Source: Salipiger sp. CCB-MM3
GTDB taxonomy: Bacteria; Pseudomonadota; Alphaproteobacteria; Rhodobacterales; Rhodobacteraceae
NCBI RefSeq assembly: GCF_001687105.1
Contig: NZ_CP014596.1
Coordinates: 124,001-188,000, forward strand
Length of the DNA stretch: 64,000 bases
Direction of reading: 5' to 3'
The first letter of the stretch is position 1. Every line of letters begins with the position of its first letter. This document shows positions 25,102 to 34,752 of the stretch, one piece after another. The notes beneath the pieces were generated by a model. It was given only the letters and a program-made list of their open reading frames with translations, was not told the origin of the DNA and made no database searches. The position numbers and the translations under genes are program-made.

Positions 25102-27816
25102 TCAACCGTCGTCAGAGTCCTCAGCGGGAGCTTTTTTCGCCGCGGTCTTCTTCGCCGGAGCCTTCTTGGCGGTGGTCTTCTTCGCCGTGGTTTTCTTGGC
25201 CGCGGTCTTCTTGGGGGCCGCCTTCTTCTTGGTGCCTTTCTTGGCCGCCTTCTCGGCGATCAGTTCCAGCGCCTGCTCCATGGTGACGCTCTCGGGGTCC
25301 GTGTCCTTGGGCAGGGTCGCATTGACCTTCTCCCATTTCACATAAGGCCCGTAGCGCCCGTCAAAGATAGCGATCTTGCCGCCGTCCGGGTGATCGCCCA
25401 ACTCCTTGAGTGCCTTGGCGGCAGCACGTCCTCGCCCGCCGGGGTTGGCGCGCTTCTCGGCCAGCATCTCGACGGCACGGTTCATGCCGATCTCGAAGAC
25501 ATCCGCCGGGTCCTTGAGGTTCACATAGGTCGGCTTCGCGTCATCGGGCAGCTGGTGCATGATGTAGGGGCCGAAGCGGCCGAAGTTCGACTTCACCGTT
25601 CCGCCCTCGGGGTGCTCGCCCACCTCGCGCGGCAGCGAGAGCAGAACCAGCGCCTTCTCCAGCGTCATGTCGTCCTTGGACCACCCCCGCGGCAGCGAAG
25701 CGCGCGGCGGTTTCTTGTTCTCCGGCGTCGGCTCGCCCCGCTGCACATAGGGGCCGAAACGCCCGGCCTTGAGCCAGATCTCGTCGCCCTGATCCTCGCC
25801 CAGCAACCGCTCGTCACCATCGGCACCCTCGCCCGCGATCGGGCGGGTGTAGGTGCATTCGGGGTAGTTGCCGCAGCCGACGAACCCGCCGGTGCGCGAG
25901 GTCTTCAGGTGCAGCTGGCCGGTGCCGCACTTGGGGCAGACGCGCGGGTCCGACCCGTCTTCGCGCGGCGGATAAAGCTGCGGCGCCAGCGCCTCGTCGA
26001 GCACGTCGAGCACCTCGGAGATGCGCAGCTCGGAGGTTTCAGAGATCGCCGCCGAGAAATCGCGCCAGAACTTGCCCAGCAGCGACTTCCAATCCATGTC
26101 GCCAGCCGAAACCTCATCGAGCTCGTTTTCCAGCTCTGCGGTGAACTCATAGCCCACGTATTTGCGGAAGAAATTGAGCAAGAAGATCGTGACGATCCGG
26201 CCCTTGTCCTCGGGGATCAGGCGGTTCTGCTCTTTCTTGACGTATTCGCGGTCTTGGATGGTGGTGATCACCGACGCATAGGTCGAGGGGCGCCCGATGC
26301 CCAGCTCTTCCATACGCTTGACCAGCGTCGCCTCGGTGTAGCGCGGCGGCGGCTGGGTGAAGCTCTGGGTGCCCAGAACGGCGCTGTTCTCGGCCAGCAC
26401 CGCCGAGGGCCCCTTGGCCGTGCCCGGACGGTCGCTCGCGCGCTCGGCGGCCTTGTCGTATTGCGCCTTCAGGCCCGACTTGGCGAAAGCCGCCGGCTCG
26501 CCCTGCATGATCTGCGGCAGGCGCTTGTCGTCGTCATCCGCCACATCGTCGCGGCCTTCCTCGTAGATCTTCAAAAAGCCGTCGAAGGTGATAACCTGAC
26601 CGGTGGCGCGCAGACCGACCTGCTGGTCGTCAGAGCCGATCTCCACCGTGGTGCGCTCGAGCTTGGCGGCCTCCATCTGACAGGCCAGCGTGCGCTTCCA
26701 GATCAGATCGTAGAGCTTGCGCTGATCGTCCTCGCGCAGCTTCAGTTCCGCCGCATCCTTGGTCATGTCGGTCGGGCGGATACATTCGTGCGCTTCCTGC
26801 GCGTTCTTCGCCTTGTTCTTGTAGATGCGCGGGCTGCCCGGCACGTATTCCTTGCCGAAACGATCGCCGATGGCCTCGCGGCAGGCGGTGACCGCCTCGG
26901 GCGCCATGTCGATGCCGTCGGTCCGCATATAGGTGATGTGCCCCGCCTCATAGAGCCGCTGCGCCGCGTTCATACAGGCGCGCGCGCCCATGCCGAACTT
27001 GCGGCTCGCCTCCTGCTGCAGGGTCGAGGTCATGAAGGGCGCCGAGGGGTTGCGGGTCGACGGTTTCGCCTCGACCGACAGCACCTTGAGCTTGCGCCCA
27101 GCCACCGCCTGCACCGCCATCTCGGCCTGCGTGGCATTCTCCAGATCATAGCGGTCGAGCTTTTTGCCGGCGAGCGCGGTCAGACGCGCCTCGAACTCCT
27201 GCCCGCGCGGCGTCTGCAGCAGCGCTTTCACCTGCCAGTATTCGCGCGGGTTGAAGGCTTCGATCTCCATCTCCCGCTCGACGATGAGTCGCAGACAGAC
27301 CGACTGCACCCGCCCCGCCGAGCGCGCGCCCGGCAGTTTGCGCCAGAGCACCGGCGAGAGGTTGAAGCCCACGAGATAGTCGAGCGCGCGGCGGGCCAGA
27401 TAGGCCTCCACCAGCGGCGCGTCGATGTCGCGCGGGTTCTGCATCGCCTCGGTGACGGCGGCCTTGGTGATCGCGTTGAAGGTGACCCGGCGAACCTCGG
27501 TGTCCTTCTTGATAGACCGGCGCTTGGTGAGCGCCTCTTTCAGGTGCCACGAGATGGCTTCGCCCTCGCGATCGGGGTCGGTCGCGAGAATGAGGGAGTT
27601 GTCGCTCTTCAGCGCCTCGGCGATCGCCGAGACGTGCTTGCGCGAGTCGTTGGCGATCTCCCATTTCATGTCAAAATCATGCTCGGTGTCGACCGAGCCA
27701 TCCTTCGGAGGCAGGTCGCGCACGTGACCGTAAGAGGCGAGCACCGTGTAATCGGATCCCAAATACTTGTTGATTGTCTTGGCTTTGGCCGGGGATTCGA
27801 CGACGACGACGGGCAT
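25102..27816 (-). CDS. topA: DNA topoisomerase I
   Basis: 904 residues. Relaxes negative supercoils. The Toprim domain opens MPVVVVESPAKAKTINKYLG and carries DPDRE at residues 80-84. The active-site Tyr is Y296 in HITYMRTDG. A zinc-ribbon with four Cys (VCPKCGTG...FVGCGNYPECTY) lies about residue 620-655, followed by repeated topoisomerase C-terminal modules (FGPYV/FGPYI). The last about 45 residues are a Lys/Ala-rich basic tail of KKTAAKK-type repeats ending in EDSDDG. GAGG precedes the start. Confidence 0.96.
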   Translation of the reverse strand: MPVVVVESPAKAKTINKYLGSDYTVLASYGHVRDLPPKDGSVDTEHDFDMKWEIANDSRKHVSAIAEALKSDNSLILATDPDREGEAISWHLKEALTKRRSIKKDTEVRRVTFNAITKAAVTEAMQNPRDIDAPLVEAYLARRALDYLVGFNLSPVLWRKLPGARSAGRVQSVCLRLIVEREMEIEAFNPREYWQVKALLQTPRGQEFEARLTALAGKKLDRYDLENATQAEMAVQAVAGRKLKVLSVEAKPSTRNPSAPFMTSTLQQEASRKFGMGARACMNAAQRLYEAGHITYMRTDGIDMAPEAVTACREAIGDRFGKEYVPGSPRIYKNKAKNAQEAHECIRPTDMTKDAAELKLREDDQRKLYDLIWKRTLACQMEAAKLERTTVEIGSDDQQVGLRATGQVITFDGFLKIYEEGRDDVADDDDKRLPQIMQGEPAAFAKSGLKAQYDKAAERASDRPGTAKGPSAVLAENSAVLGTQSFTQPPPRYTEATLVKRMEELGIGRPSTYASVITTIQDREYVKKEQNRLIPEDKGRIVTIFLLNFFRKYVGYEFTAELENELDEVSAGDMDWKSLLGKFWRDFSAAISETSELRISEVLDVLDEALAPQLYPPREDGSDPRVCPKCGTGQLHLKTSRTGGFVGCGNYPECTYTRPIAGEGADGDERLLGEDQGDEIWLKAGRFGPYVQRGEPTPENKKPPRASLPRGWSKDDMTLEKALVLLSLPREVGEHPEGGTVKSNFGRFGPYIMHQLPDDAKPTYVNLKDPADVFEIGMNRAVEMLAEKRANPGGRGRAAAKALKELGDHPDGGKIAIFDGRYGPYVKWEKVNATLPKDTDPESVTMEQALELIAEKAAKKGTKKKAAPKKTAAKKTTAKKTTAKKAPAKKTAAKKAPAEDSDDG

Positions 27817-27981
27817 TAATGAGACCTCATTGCAACGCTGTGCTCAAAACGGCTTGCCTGCCGCTATGGCGGCGCAAGATGTGGGGTGCAAGGGGGAAAT
27901 GTCAATGCGGCCCCCAGCGTCGGCGGTGCGGCAACAGGGCAAGCGGCGTGGTTTCGGGCATCTCTGGGCCGCTGCGCAGGC

Positions 27982-29133
27982 CTAGCCCGACCGGCAGAGC
28001 AGGCCGCCCGGGCGCCGCTCCAGCCGCCCCTCAAGCTCGAGGTCGGTGAGCGCCGGGGCGATCTGCCCAACCGCGCCGCCCAGATCGCGGATCACCTGAT
28101 CTTCGGGCACCGGGACCGGGCCGAGCCGGTCGAGAATGCGCTGATGCAGGGCGCGCGTCTCGGCCTGGCTATAGCGTTCGGGCGGCGCGGGCGGAATGGT
28201 CGGCAGCGCGTCATTGGGCGCGGGGTGCGGCGCGGCGCAGGGCACCGCCAGCGCCTCCAGCACATCCTCGGCATGGCGAACCAGCCGCGCGCCATCGCGC
28301 AAAAGCAGGTTGCAGCCCCCTGCCCGCCCGTCGAGCGGATGGCCGGGCACTGCCATCACCTCGCGCCCCTGATCGAGCGCGCAGCGCGCGGTGATCAACG
28401 AGCCCGATTTCACCGCCGCCTCGACCACCACCACACCCTGCGCCATGCCCGAGACGATGCGATTGCGCGTAGGGAAATGCCGCGCCTGCGGCTGCACACC
28501 CGGCGGCTGTTCCGACAGCAGGGCACCGCGCTCGCGGATCGCGCCGGCGAGCCGGATGTTTTCCTGCGGGTAGATCACGTCGACACCGCCCGCCATCACC
28601 GCGGCAGTGCCCTCCTCCAGCGCGGCGCCATGCGCCTCGGCATCGATGCCGCGCGCCAGTCCCGAGACGACGACCCAACCCGCCGCGGACAGATCACGCG
28701 CCAACAGCCGCGCCATGCGTGCGCCCAGCGAGGAGGCATTGCGCGCGCCGACGATTGCCACCGCCGGGCGGCTCAGCAGCCCCGGTCGTCCCATCACCCA
28801 GACGAAAGGCGGCGCATCGTCGAGCTCGGCCAGATGCGCGGGATAATCCGCCTCGCCGCGAAACAGCAGTGAAGCGCCCGCCCGCGCCCCGGCCGCCATT
28901 TCAGCGGCAACCACACCTTCGGGGCAGATGCGATAGTCCGAAACCCCGGCGGCGGCGGCCACCTCCGGCAGCGCCGCGAGCCCCGCAGATGCCGCGCCAT
29001 GCTCGGCCATCAGCCGCCAGAAGGTGGTCGGCCCGACACGGCGCGAGCGCAAGAGACGGAGCCAGTCAAACCGCTCAGCTTCCGTGGTGGGTGGGAGTGG
29101 GGGGTGGGTGGAAGTCTGTGTGTGCCCGGTCAT
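27982..29133 (-). CDS. dprA: DNA-processing protein DprA
   Basis: 383 residues. DprA loads RecA on incoming single-stranded DNA during transformation. The extended Rossmann fold is clear: AIVGARNASSLGARMARLLA and WVVVSGLARGIDAEAHGAAL, then VMAGGVDVIYPQEN and RNRIVSGMAQGVVVVEA. A C-terminal winged-helix segment (about residues 315-383) is present. It lies between topA and tldD on the same strand. No other competence gene is seen here. Confidence 0.93.
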   Translation of the reverse strand: MTGHTQTSTHPPLPPTTEAERFDWLRLLRSRRVGPTTFWRLMAEHGAASAGLAALPEVAAAAGVSDYRICPEGVVAAEMAAGARAGASLLFRGEADYPAHLAELDDAPPFVWVMGRPGLLSRPAVAIVGARNASSLGARMARLLARDLSAAGWVVVSGLARGIDAEAHGAALEEGTAAVMAGGVDVIYPQENIRLAGAIRERGALLSEQPPGVQPQARHFPTRNRIVSGMAQGVVVVEAAVKSGSLITARCALDQGREVMAVPGHPLDGRAGGCNLLLRDGARLVRHAEDVLEALAVPCAAPHPAPNDALPTIPPAPPERYSQAETRALHQRILDRLGPVPVPEDQVIRDLGGAVGQIAPALTDLELEGRLERRPGGLLCRSG

Positions 29134-29229
29134 CCTGATCCCGTCGCTTGCAGAACCTCTCTAACAGATGAGTGGTTAATCAACGGTGAAGCACGAAAGA
29201 CGCGGGGGGGGCCATCACAGCCCCCCTCG

Positions 29230-29251
29230 CTTCTTCTCTTCCCAAATACGC
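29230..29251 (-). repeat. Single copy of the 22-bp intergenic repeat
   Basis: One mismatch to the consensus unit (GCGTATTTGGGAAGAG then AAGAAG on the minus strand). It lies about 50 bases after the tldD stop and is joined on one side to a GC-rich inverted repeat overlapping the end of tldD. Confidence 0.8.
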
Positions 29252-29300
29252 GGGTCCAAACCCCTCCGCCGCGCTGGCGCAGCCGCGGAGGCGCGGCGGC

Positions 29301-30722
29301 TCAACTGCCCGAGCCGCCCACGGTCAGCCCGCCGATCATCACCGTCGGCTGGCCCACGCCCACCGGCACCCATTGCCCCTGCTTACCGCAGTTGCCCATG
29401 CCCGGATCCAGCGCCATGTCGTTGCCGAGCGCCCGCACGTGCTGCAACGCGGTGGCGCCGTCGCCGATCAGCGTGGCACCCTTCACCGGCGCGCCGACCT
29501 TGCCGTCTTTCACCCGGTAAGCCTCGGTGCAGGAGAAGACGAATTTGCCATTGGTGATGTCCACCTGACCGCCGCCAAACCCGGTGGCCCAGATCCCGTC
29601 CTTGAGATCGGCCACGATGTCCTGCGGATCGGCGTCGCCGCCCTCCATGATCGTGTTGGTCATCCGCGGCATCGGCGCATGGGCATAGCTCTCACGGCGG
29701 CCATTGCCGGTGGCTTCGACGCCCATCAGCCGGGCGTTCTGCCGGTCCTGCATATAGCCCACGAGGATGCCGTCCTCGATCAGCACATTGCGCGCCGAGG
29801 GCGTGCCCTCGTCATCGACCGAGATCGAGCCGCGCCGGTCCGGCATGGTGCCGTCATCGACCACCGTGACCCCGGGCGCGGCGACGCGCTGGCCCATGAG
29901 CCCGGCAAAGGCCGAGCTGCCCTTGCGGTTGAAATCACCCTCCAGCCCGTGGCCCACCGCCTCATGCAGCAGAATGCCCGGCCAGCCCGGCCCGAGCACG
30001 ATGTCCATGACGCCTGCCGGGGCATCCTCGGCGCGCAGGTTCACCAGCGCCACGCGCAGCGCTTCGCGCGCCTGCCCCTGCCACGTCGCGGGCTCCAGCA
30101 GCCCGTCCAGCAGGAACCGGCCACCGCCCGAGGCGCTGCCCTGCTCGCGGCGACCGTTCTCCTCGACGATCACGCTGACCGTCACACGGGTCATCGGGCG
30201 CGTGTCGCTGACCAGCCCGCCCTCGGGGCGCAGGATTGAAACCTCCTGACAGGAGGCGGCGATGGTCGCGGTGACCTGCACCACGCGGTTGTCGAGATCG
30301 CGGGTGAAGGCGTCGATCTCGCGCAGCGTATCGAGCTTCACCGCAAAGCTGTGCCCGGCAATCGGGTCGGCGTCGGTATAAATCTTGTGGTTGGTGCCTG
30401 CGGGCGGCGGAGCCAGCACGCCGCCGCCATCGCCCACCGCGAGCCGCGCGGTTTCCACGGCGCGCGAGATGGCCTTCTCCGAGATCTCGGTGGCATGGGC
30501 GTACCCGGCGACCTCGCCGCGCACCGCGCGCAGGCCGAAACCCTCGGAGGCGTCGTAGCTGGCGGTTCTGATTCGTCCGTCGTCGAGCACCAAAGCCTCG
30601 GCGCGACGCCTTTCAAGGAACAACTCACCGTCATCCGCGCCTGCGACAGCATTACGCAGCTGCGCAAGGGTGCGATCCAGGTCGAGGGCGGTTTCGAAGG
30701 GCCGGAACGGGCTTTCGCTCAT
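29301..30722 (-). CDS. tldD: Metalloprotease TldD
   Basis: 473 residues. TldD with TldE (PmbA) forms a heterodimeric zinc protease that acts on peptides such as microcin precursors and unfolded substrates. The zinc motif HEAVGHGLEGD (HExxxH) lies near residue 257. MGNCGKQGQWVPVGVGQPTVMIGGLTVGG closes the protein as in the family. The ribosome site is AGAGGAAG. tldE is not in the window. An FnrL-type box lies 21 bases upstream of the start codon. Confidence 0.94.
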   Translation of the reverse strand: MSESPFRPFETALDLDRTLAQLRNAVAGADDGELFLERRRAEALVLDDGRIRTASYDASEGFGLRAVRGEVAGYAHATEISEKAISRAVETARLAVGDGGGVLAPPPAGTNHKIYTDADPIAGHSFAVKLDTLREIDAFTRDLDNRVVQVTATIAASCQEVSILRPEGGLVSDTRPMTRVTVSVIVEENGRREQGSASGGGRFLLDGLLEPATWQGQAREALRVALVNLRAEDAPAGVMDIVLGPGWPGILLHEAVGHGLEGDFNRKGSSAFAGLMGQRVAAPGVTVVDDGTMPDRRGSISVDDEGTPSARNVLIEDGILVGYMQDRQNARLMGVEATGNGRRESYAHAPMPRMTNTIMEGGDADPQDIVADLKDGIWATGFGGGQVDITNGKFVFSCTEAYRVKDGKVGAPVKGATLIGDGATALQHVRALGNDMALDPGMGNCGKQGQWVPVGVGQPTVMIGGLTVGGSGS

Positions 30723-30742
30723 AGGTATCTTCCTCTGGTATT

Positions 30743-30756
30743 TTGATCTGGATCAA
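30743..30756. promoter_or_regulatory. FNR/FnrL box between tldD and ctaC
   Basis: TTGATCTGGATCAA is a perfect TTGAT-N4-ATCAA match to the FNR/FnrL consensus. It lies 21 bp upstream of tldD and about 154 bp upstream of ctaC, so which gene it controls is open. Oxygen control of the aa3 oxidase operon is the obvious possibility. Confidence 0.7.
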
Positions 30757-30910
30757 AAAAGTGCGCTTTTGCCGCAAGCGTTCATCTTTATTTGAGGGAC
30801 GCAATGTGCTTTTTAAAGAGCATATCTAGGGGAGGACTCTCTTCGGGCTGCGGTCCGGGGCTCATTCCTCCTGTCCGCAAGAGAAGAATGACAACCGGAT
30901 CAGGTGATAC

Positions 30911-31792
30911 ATGCGTAAACTTTCTATGCTGGCAGGACTCATTTTCGGCGTGACCGCCGCGCCCGCGATGGCGCAGGACTCGCTGGAACTGGTCGGCCAC
31001 CCGCAGGCAGGCGGAATCGGCTTCCAGCCAGCCTCGACAGAGCTGGCCCGTGACCTTCAGTGGCTCGACGGCATGCTGCTCGTGATCATCACCGCGATCT
31101 GCATCTTCGTCATTGCACTGCTGGCCTACGCCGTGGTCCGCTTCAATGCCAAGAAGAACCCCAACCCGAAAAGCTTCACCCACAACTCGCCGCTGGAAAT
31201 CGCATGGACGCTTGGCCCCATCGTGATCCTGGTGGTGATCGGTGCCTTCTCGCTGCCGGTGCTGTTCAAGCAGCAGGAAATCCCCGAAGGCGACATCGTG
31301 ATCAAGGTCACCGGGTATCAGTGGTACTGGGGCTATGAATATGTCGGCACCGATCTGGCCTATGACAGCTACATGATCGGCGCCCCGGCCACCGGCGGCG
31401 ACAACCGTTTCAACGCGGATGTCTCGGCGCAGCTGCAAGAAGCGGGCTACAGCGACAGCGAATTCCTTCTGGCCACCGACAGCGCCGTTGTTGTGCCGGT
31501 CGGCAAGACCGTGGTGATGCAGGTCACGGGCGCCGATGTGATCCACTCCTGGACCATCCCGGCCTTCGGTGTGAAACAGGACGCCGTGCCCGGCCGCATC
31601 GCCGAGCTGTGGTTCAAACCCGAGCGTGAAGGCGTGTTCTTCGGCCAATGCTCGGAACTCTGTGGCATCAGCCACGCTTACATGCCGATCACCGTCAAGG
31701 TGGTCAGCCAGGAAGCCTATGACGCCTGGCTCGCCGCATCGCAGGAAGATGGCGGCTATCTGGATGTGCGCGAGTTCCTCGCCGCTTCCTGA
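30911..31792 (+). CDS. ctaC: Cytochrome c oxidase subunit II
   Basis: 293 residues. Holds the CuA site that takes electrons from cytochrome c. A signal peptide ([21 protein letters not shown]) and two transmembrane helices come first. [10 protein letters not shown] is the aromatic patch and [16 protein letters not shown] contains CuA ligands Cys247, Cys251 and His255; the earlier His is in VIHSW. AGGTGA precedes the start. First gene of ctaC-ctaB-coxF-ctaG-ctaE; subunit I (ctaD) is not here, as is usual in Rhodobacter relatives. Confidence 0.96.
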   Translation: MRKLSMLAGLIFGVTAAPAMAQDSLELVGHPQAGGIGFQPASTELARDLQWLDGMLLVIITAICIFVIALLAYAVVRFNAKKNPNPKSFTHNSPLEIAWTLGPIVILVVIGAFSLPVLFKQQEIPEGDIVIKVTGYQWYWGYEYVGTDLAYDSYMIGAPATGGDNRFNADVSAQLQEAGYSDSEFLLATDSAVVVPVGKTVVMQVTGADVIHSWTIPAFGVKQDAVPGRIAELWFKPEREGVFFGQCSELCGISHAYMPITVKVVSQEAYDAWLAASQEDGGYLDVREFLAAS

Positions 31793-31860
31793 TCCTTTGA
31801 AACAAGGCGGCGCGCCCCGAGGAGGAGGGCGCGTCGCCACAAGCTGAATCGAGACCGGAA

Positions 31861-32838
31861 ATGAGCGACCTCACCACCAACACGGCAGCCCCCGCGGCAC
31901 GCGCCTCCGAATACGACGCGCAGTTCGGCGATTACTTCGCCCTGCTCAAGCCGCGCGTCATGACTCTGGTGGTGTTCACCGCCTTCGTAGGCCTGCTGGC
32001 GGCCCCGGTCCCGGTCCATCCGTTCATCGGTTTCTGCGCCGTGCTGTTCATCGCCGTCGGCGGCGGTGCCTCGGGCGCGCTCAACATGTGGTGGGACGCA
32101 GACATCGACGCGGTGATGAAGCGCACGGTCAAGCGGCCGATCCCCTCGGGCCGGGTGCAGCCCGGCGAAGCGCTGGCCATCGGCCTCGCGCTCTCGGCCT
32201 TCTCCTGCGTCTTCCTCGCGCTCGCCACCAATATTCTCGCCGGCGCGCTGCTGGCCTTCACCATTTTCTTCTATGTCGTGATCTACACCATGTGGCTGAA
32301 GCGCTCGACACCGCAGAACATCGTCATCGGCGGCGCCGCGGGCGCCTTCCCCCCGATGATCGGCTGGGCCGCGGCAACCGGCTCGGTGAGCATCGAGGCG
32401 GTGCTGATGTTCTGCCTGACCTTCATGTGGACGCCGCCGCACTTCTGGGCGCTCGCGCTCTTCATGCGCTCGGATTACGACGACGCCAATGTGCCGATGC
32501 TGACGGTCACCCATGGCCGCCGCTCGACCCGCGTGCATATCCTCGTCTACACCGTGCTGCTCGCCGCTCTGGCCATCGGCACCGGCTTCACCTCGGTCGG
32601 CGGGCCGGTCTATCTGGCCGTGGCCCTGGTGCTGAACGCGCTCTTCCTGAAGGGCGCATGGAACATCTTCCGCCGCGACGAGACCATGTCCGAGGCGGAC
32701 AACTTCAAGACCGAGAGGAGCTTCTTCAAGCTCTCGCTGCTGTATCTCTTCGCCCATTTCGGCGCGATCCTGGTGGAAGCCGGGCTCGACCGTTTCGGCA
32801 TAGACCTGGCGCTCGGCGGCTGGACCATCGGAGGCTGA
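31861..32838 (+). CDS. ctaB: Protoheme IX farnesyltransferase (heme O synthase)
   Basis: 325 residues, a UbiA-fold polytopic membrane prenyltransferase that makes heme O, the precursor of heme A for the oxidase. The prenyl-diphosphate-binding Asp motif lies in [19 protein letters not shown] (about residue 75-95), and [20 protein letters not shown] follows. Second loop [10 protein letters not shown] is also typical. It is 68 bases after ctaC and in the same operon. Confidence 0.95.
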   Translation: MSDLTTNTAAPAARASEYDAQFGDYFALLKPRVMTLVVFTAFVGLLAAPVPVHPFIGFCAVLFIAVGGGASGALNMWWDADIDAVMKRTVKRPIPSGRVQPGEALAIGLALSAFSCVFLALATNILAGALLAFTIFFYVVIYTMWLKRSTPQNIVIGGAAGAFPPMIGWAAATGSVSIEAVLMFCLTFMWTPPHFWALALFMRSDYDDANVPMLTVTHGRRSTRVHILVYTVLLAALAIGTGFTSVGGPVYLAVALVLNALFLKGAWNIFRRDETMSEADNFKTERSFFKLSLLYLFAHFGAILVEAGLDRFGIDLALGGWTIGG

Positions 32839-32840
32839 GA

Positions 32841-33020
32841 ATGGGCATCGCGCACGAACACGAACTGCACCAGCGGCGCCGGGGCCGCAACATCGGCGTC
32901 GGGCTGGTGCTGGCGGCCTTCATCGCCATCGTTTTCGGCATGACCATCGTCAAGATCGGCAGCGGAGACTACGCGTCGACGCCCGAGCTGCAAAGCAGCG
33001 AGGCCGCTAATGGCAACTAA
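32841..33020 (+). CDS. Small single-helix protein at the coxF position
   Basis: 59 residues. The basic N-terminus ([10 protein letters not shown]) is followed by one transmembrane helix ([18 protein letters not shown]) and a short polar tail. It starts two bases after ctaB and its end overlaps ctaG by 11 bases. Small proteins in this slot between ctaB and ctaG are called CoxF in rhizobial cox operons; their function is not known. Identification rests on position and topology. Confidence 0.75.
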   Translation: MGIAHEHELHQRRRGRNIGVGLVLAAFIAIVFGMTIVKIGSGDYASTPELQSSEAANGN

Positions 33021-33603
33021 GGGCACCACCAGAACCCTCTGGGCGCTGATCGGCGTGGTCGTCTTCATGGGCGCCATGGCCTGGGCAGCGGTGCCGTTCT
33101 ACAACTGGTTCTGCCGGGTCACCGGCTATGGCGGCACGACCAATGTCGCCACCGGCGCCTCTTCGGGCGTGCTCGACCAGACCATCAAGATCCGCTTCGA
33201 CGCCTCGAAGGAACGCGGCATGCCGTGGGACTTCAAACCGATGCAGACCGAGATGACCCTGCGTATCGGCGAGGACGGGCTGGCCTTCTATGAGGCCTAC
33301 AACCCCACCGACCGCCCGATCGCCGGGCAGGCCGCCTATAACGTCGCGCCCTTCGATGCCGGCGCGTATTTCAACAAGATCGAATGCTTCTGCTTCACCG
33401 AGCAGGTGCTGATGCCCGGCGAGCGGGTGGAAATGCCGGTGAGCTTTTACGTCGACCCCGAGATCGTCAACGATCCCGACGCGAAGTTCGCCAAGCACAT
33501 CACGCTCAGCTACACTTTCTACGAGATCGACCTGCCAGAGGAGACTTTGGAGGAGACACAGGCCGCTCTCGACACGAAACCGGACGAAAGCTCCGTGAAC
33601 TGA
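33010..33603 (+). CDS. ctaG: Cytochrome c oxidase assembly protein CtaG (Cox11)
   Basis: 197 residues. Cox11-type copper chaperone that delivers CuB to subunit I. One N-terminal membrane anchor ([33 protein letters not shown]) is followed by a periplasmic domain with the copper motif [10 protein letters not shown] near residue 128 and [12 protein letters not shown]. It overlaps the small upstream gene, indicating translational coupling. Confidence 0.95.
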   Translation: MATKGTTRTLWALIGVVVFMGAMAWAAVPFYNWFCRVTGYGGTTNVATGASSGVLDQTIKIRFDASKERGMPWDFKPMQTEMTLRIGEDGLAFYEAYNPTDRPIAGQAAYNVAPFDAGAYFNKIECFCFTEQVLMPGERVEMPVSFYVDPEIVNDPDAKFAKHITLSYTFYEIDLPEETLEETQAALDTKPDESSVN

Positions 33604-33629
33604 CCGCCTGACCAACGAGGGATAACGAG

Positions 33630-34430
33630 ATGGCGCATGCTAAGAACCACGACTACCACATATTGCCCCCATCCGCCTGGCCGCTGATCGGCTCGGCCTC
33701 GGCCTTCGTTATGCTCTTCGGGGCGGTGCTGTGGATGCACGACAGCGGACCGTGGATCTTCCTCGCGGGCTTTGTCGGCGTGCTTTACACGATGTTCGGC
33801 TGGTGGTCCGAGGTGGTGGTCGAAAGCCGCGTCGGCGATCACACCCCGGTGGTGCAGATCGGCCTGAAGTACGGCTTCATCCTCTTCATCATGTCCGAGG
33901 TGATGTTCTTCCTGGCCTGGTTCTGGTCGTTCTTCAAACACGCGCTCTACCCGATGGGCCCGAACAGCCCGGCGGTCGACGGCGTCTGGCCGCCGGCTGG
34001 AATCGAGACCTTCGATCCCTGGCACCTGCCGCTGATCAACACGCTGATCCTGCTCTGCTCGGGCGCCGCCGTCACTTGGGCGCACCACGCGCTGGTGCAT
34101 GAGAACAACCGCGAAGACATGAAGTGGGGCCTGACCATCGGCATCGCGCTTGGCGTGCTCTTCACCGTGTTCCAGGCCTATGAGTACAGCCACGCGGCCT
34201 TTGGCTTCTCGGGCAACATCTACGGCGCCAACTTCTTCATGGCGACGGGCTTTCACGGCATGCATGTGATCATCGGCACGATCTTCCTCTTCGTGTGCCT
34301 GCTGCGCCTGATGCGCGGCGATTTCACCCCCGACAAACACGTCGGCTTCGAAGCCGCCGCCTGGTACTGGCACTTCGTCGACGTGGTGTGGCTGTTCCTC
34401 TTCGCCTCAATCTACATCTGGGGCGGCTGA
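33630..34430 (+). CDS. ctaE: Cytochrome c oxidase subunit III
   Basis: 266 residues, seven transmembrane helices. [21 protein letters not shown] contains the conserved Glu and the helix III pattern; [11 protein letters not shown] and [24 protein letters not shown] are the characteristic last two helices. The ribosome site is GAGGGATAACGAG. Last gene of the oxidase cluster before the large inverted-repeat hairpin at 34534. Confidence 0.96.
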   Translation: MAHAKNHDYHILPPSAWPLIGSASAFVMLFGAVLWMHDSGPWIFLAGFVGVLYTMFGWWSEVVVESRVGDHTPVVQIGLKYGFILFIMSEVMFFLAWFWSFFKHALYPMGPNSPAVDGVWPPAGIETFDPWHLPLINTLILLCSGAAVTWAHHALVHENNREDMKWGLTIGIALGVLFTVFQAYEYSHAAFGFSGNIYGANFFMATGFHGMHVIIGTIFLFVCLLRLMRGDFTPDKHVGFEAAAWYWHFVDVVWLFLFASIYIWGG

Positions 34431-34533
34431 GCCGAGCCCGCGACCTCGTTGCAGACTGCACCGCAGACGCCCGCCCCCTTGGCGGGCGTCTCGCGTTCGG
34501 TGACGCCGCCGCCCGTGGCCGGCGCCCCGCCGT

Positions 34534-34591
34534 GCGTATTTGGAAAGAGAAGAAGACCGGGCGCGGGTGCTTCTTCTCTTTCCAAATACGC
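34534..34591. repeat. Head-to-head pair of the 22-bp repeat (perfect 22-bp hairpin)
   Basis: Unit GCGTATTTGGAAAGAG plus AAGAAG (34534-34555) is followed after 14 bases by its exact reverse complement (34570-34591). The RNA would form a perfect 22-bp stem about 100 bases after ctaE. A GCGGC-GCA-GCCGC hairpin and a GGGGC-AGC-GCCCC hairpin (34618-34630) follow. This accounts for much of the 322-bp gene-free stretch 34431-34752. It may end the oxidase transcript, but there is no T-run. Confidence 0.85.
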
Positions 34592-34752
34592 CGGGGTGAA
34601 TGCGGCGCAGCCGCAGAGGGGCAGCGCCCCTTCTTCCGATGCCAGCCCTTTTCGCCTTGCAACGCGGCAGCAATCGCGCCTTGATGTGCCCCGCGCTGAG
34701 GCGCTAAAGCAGGCGGGACGCGCCAGCGCCCTGAACCCGGACCCGGACTTAC

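Noticed and set aside
25104..25240. Short tandem DNA repeats at the end of topA
   Set aside because: They encode the Lys/Ala-rich tail and are explained by codon reuse in a basic low-complexity protein segment.
25063..27819. 918-codon open frame on the plus strand
   Set aside because: Antisense to topA along its whole length.
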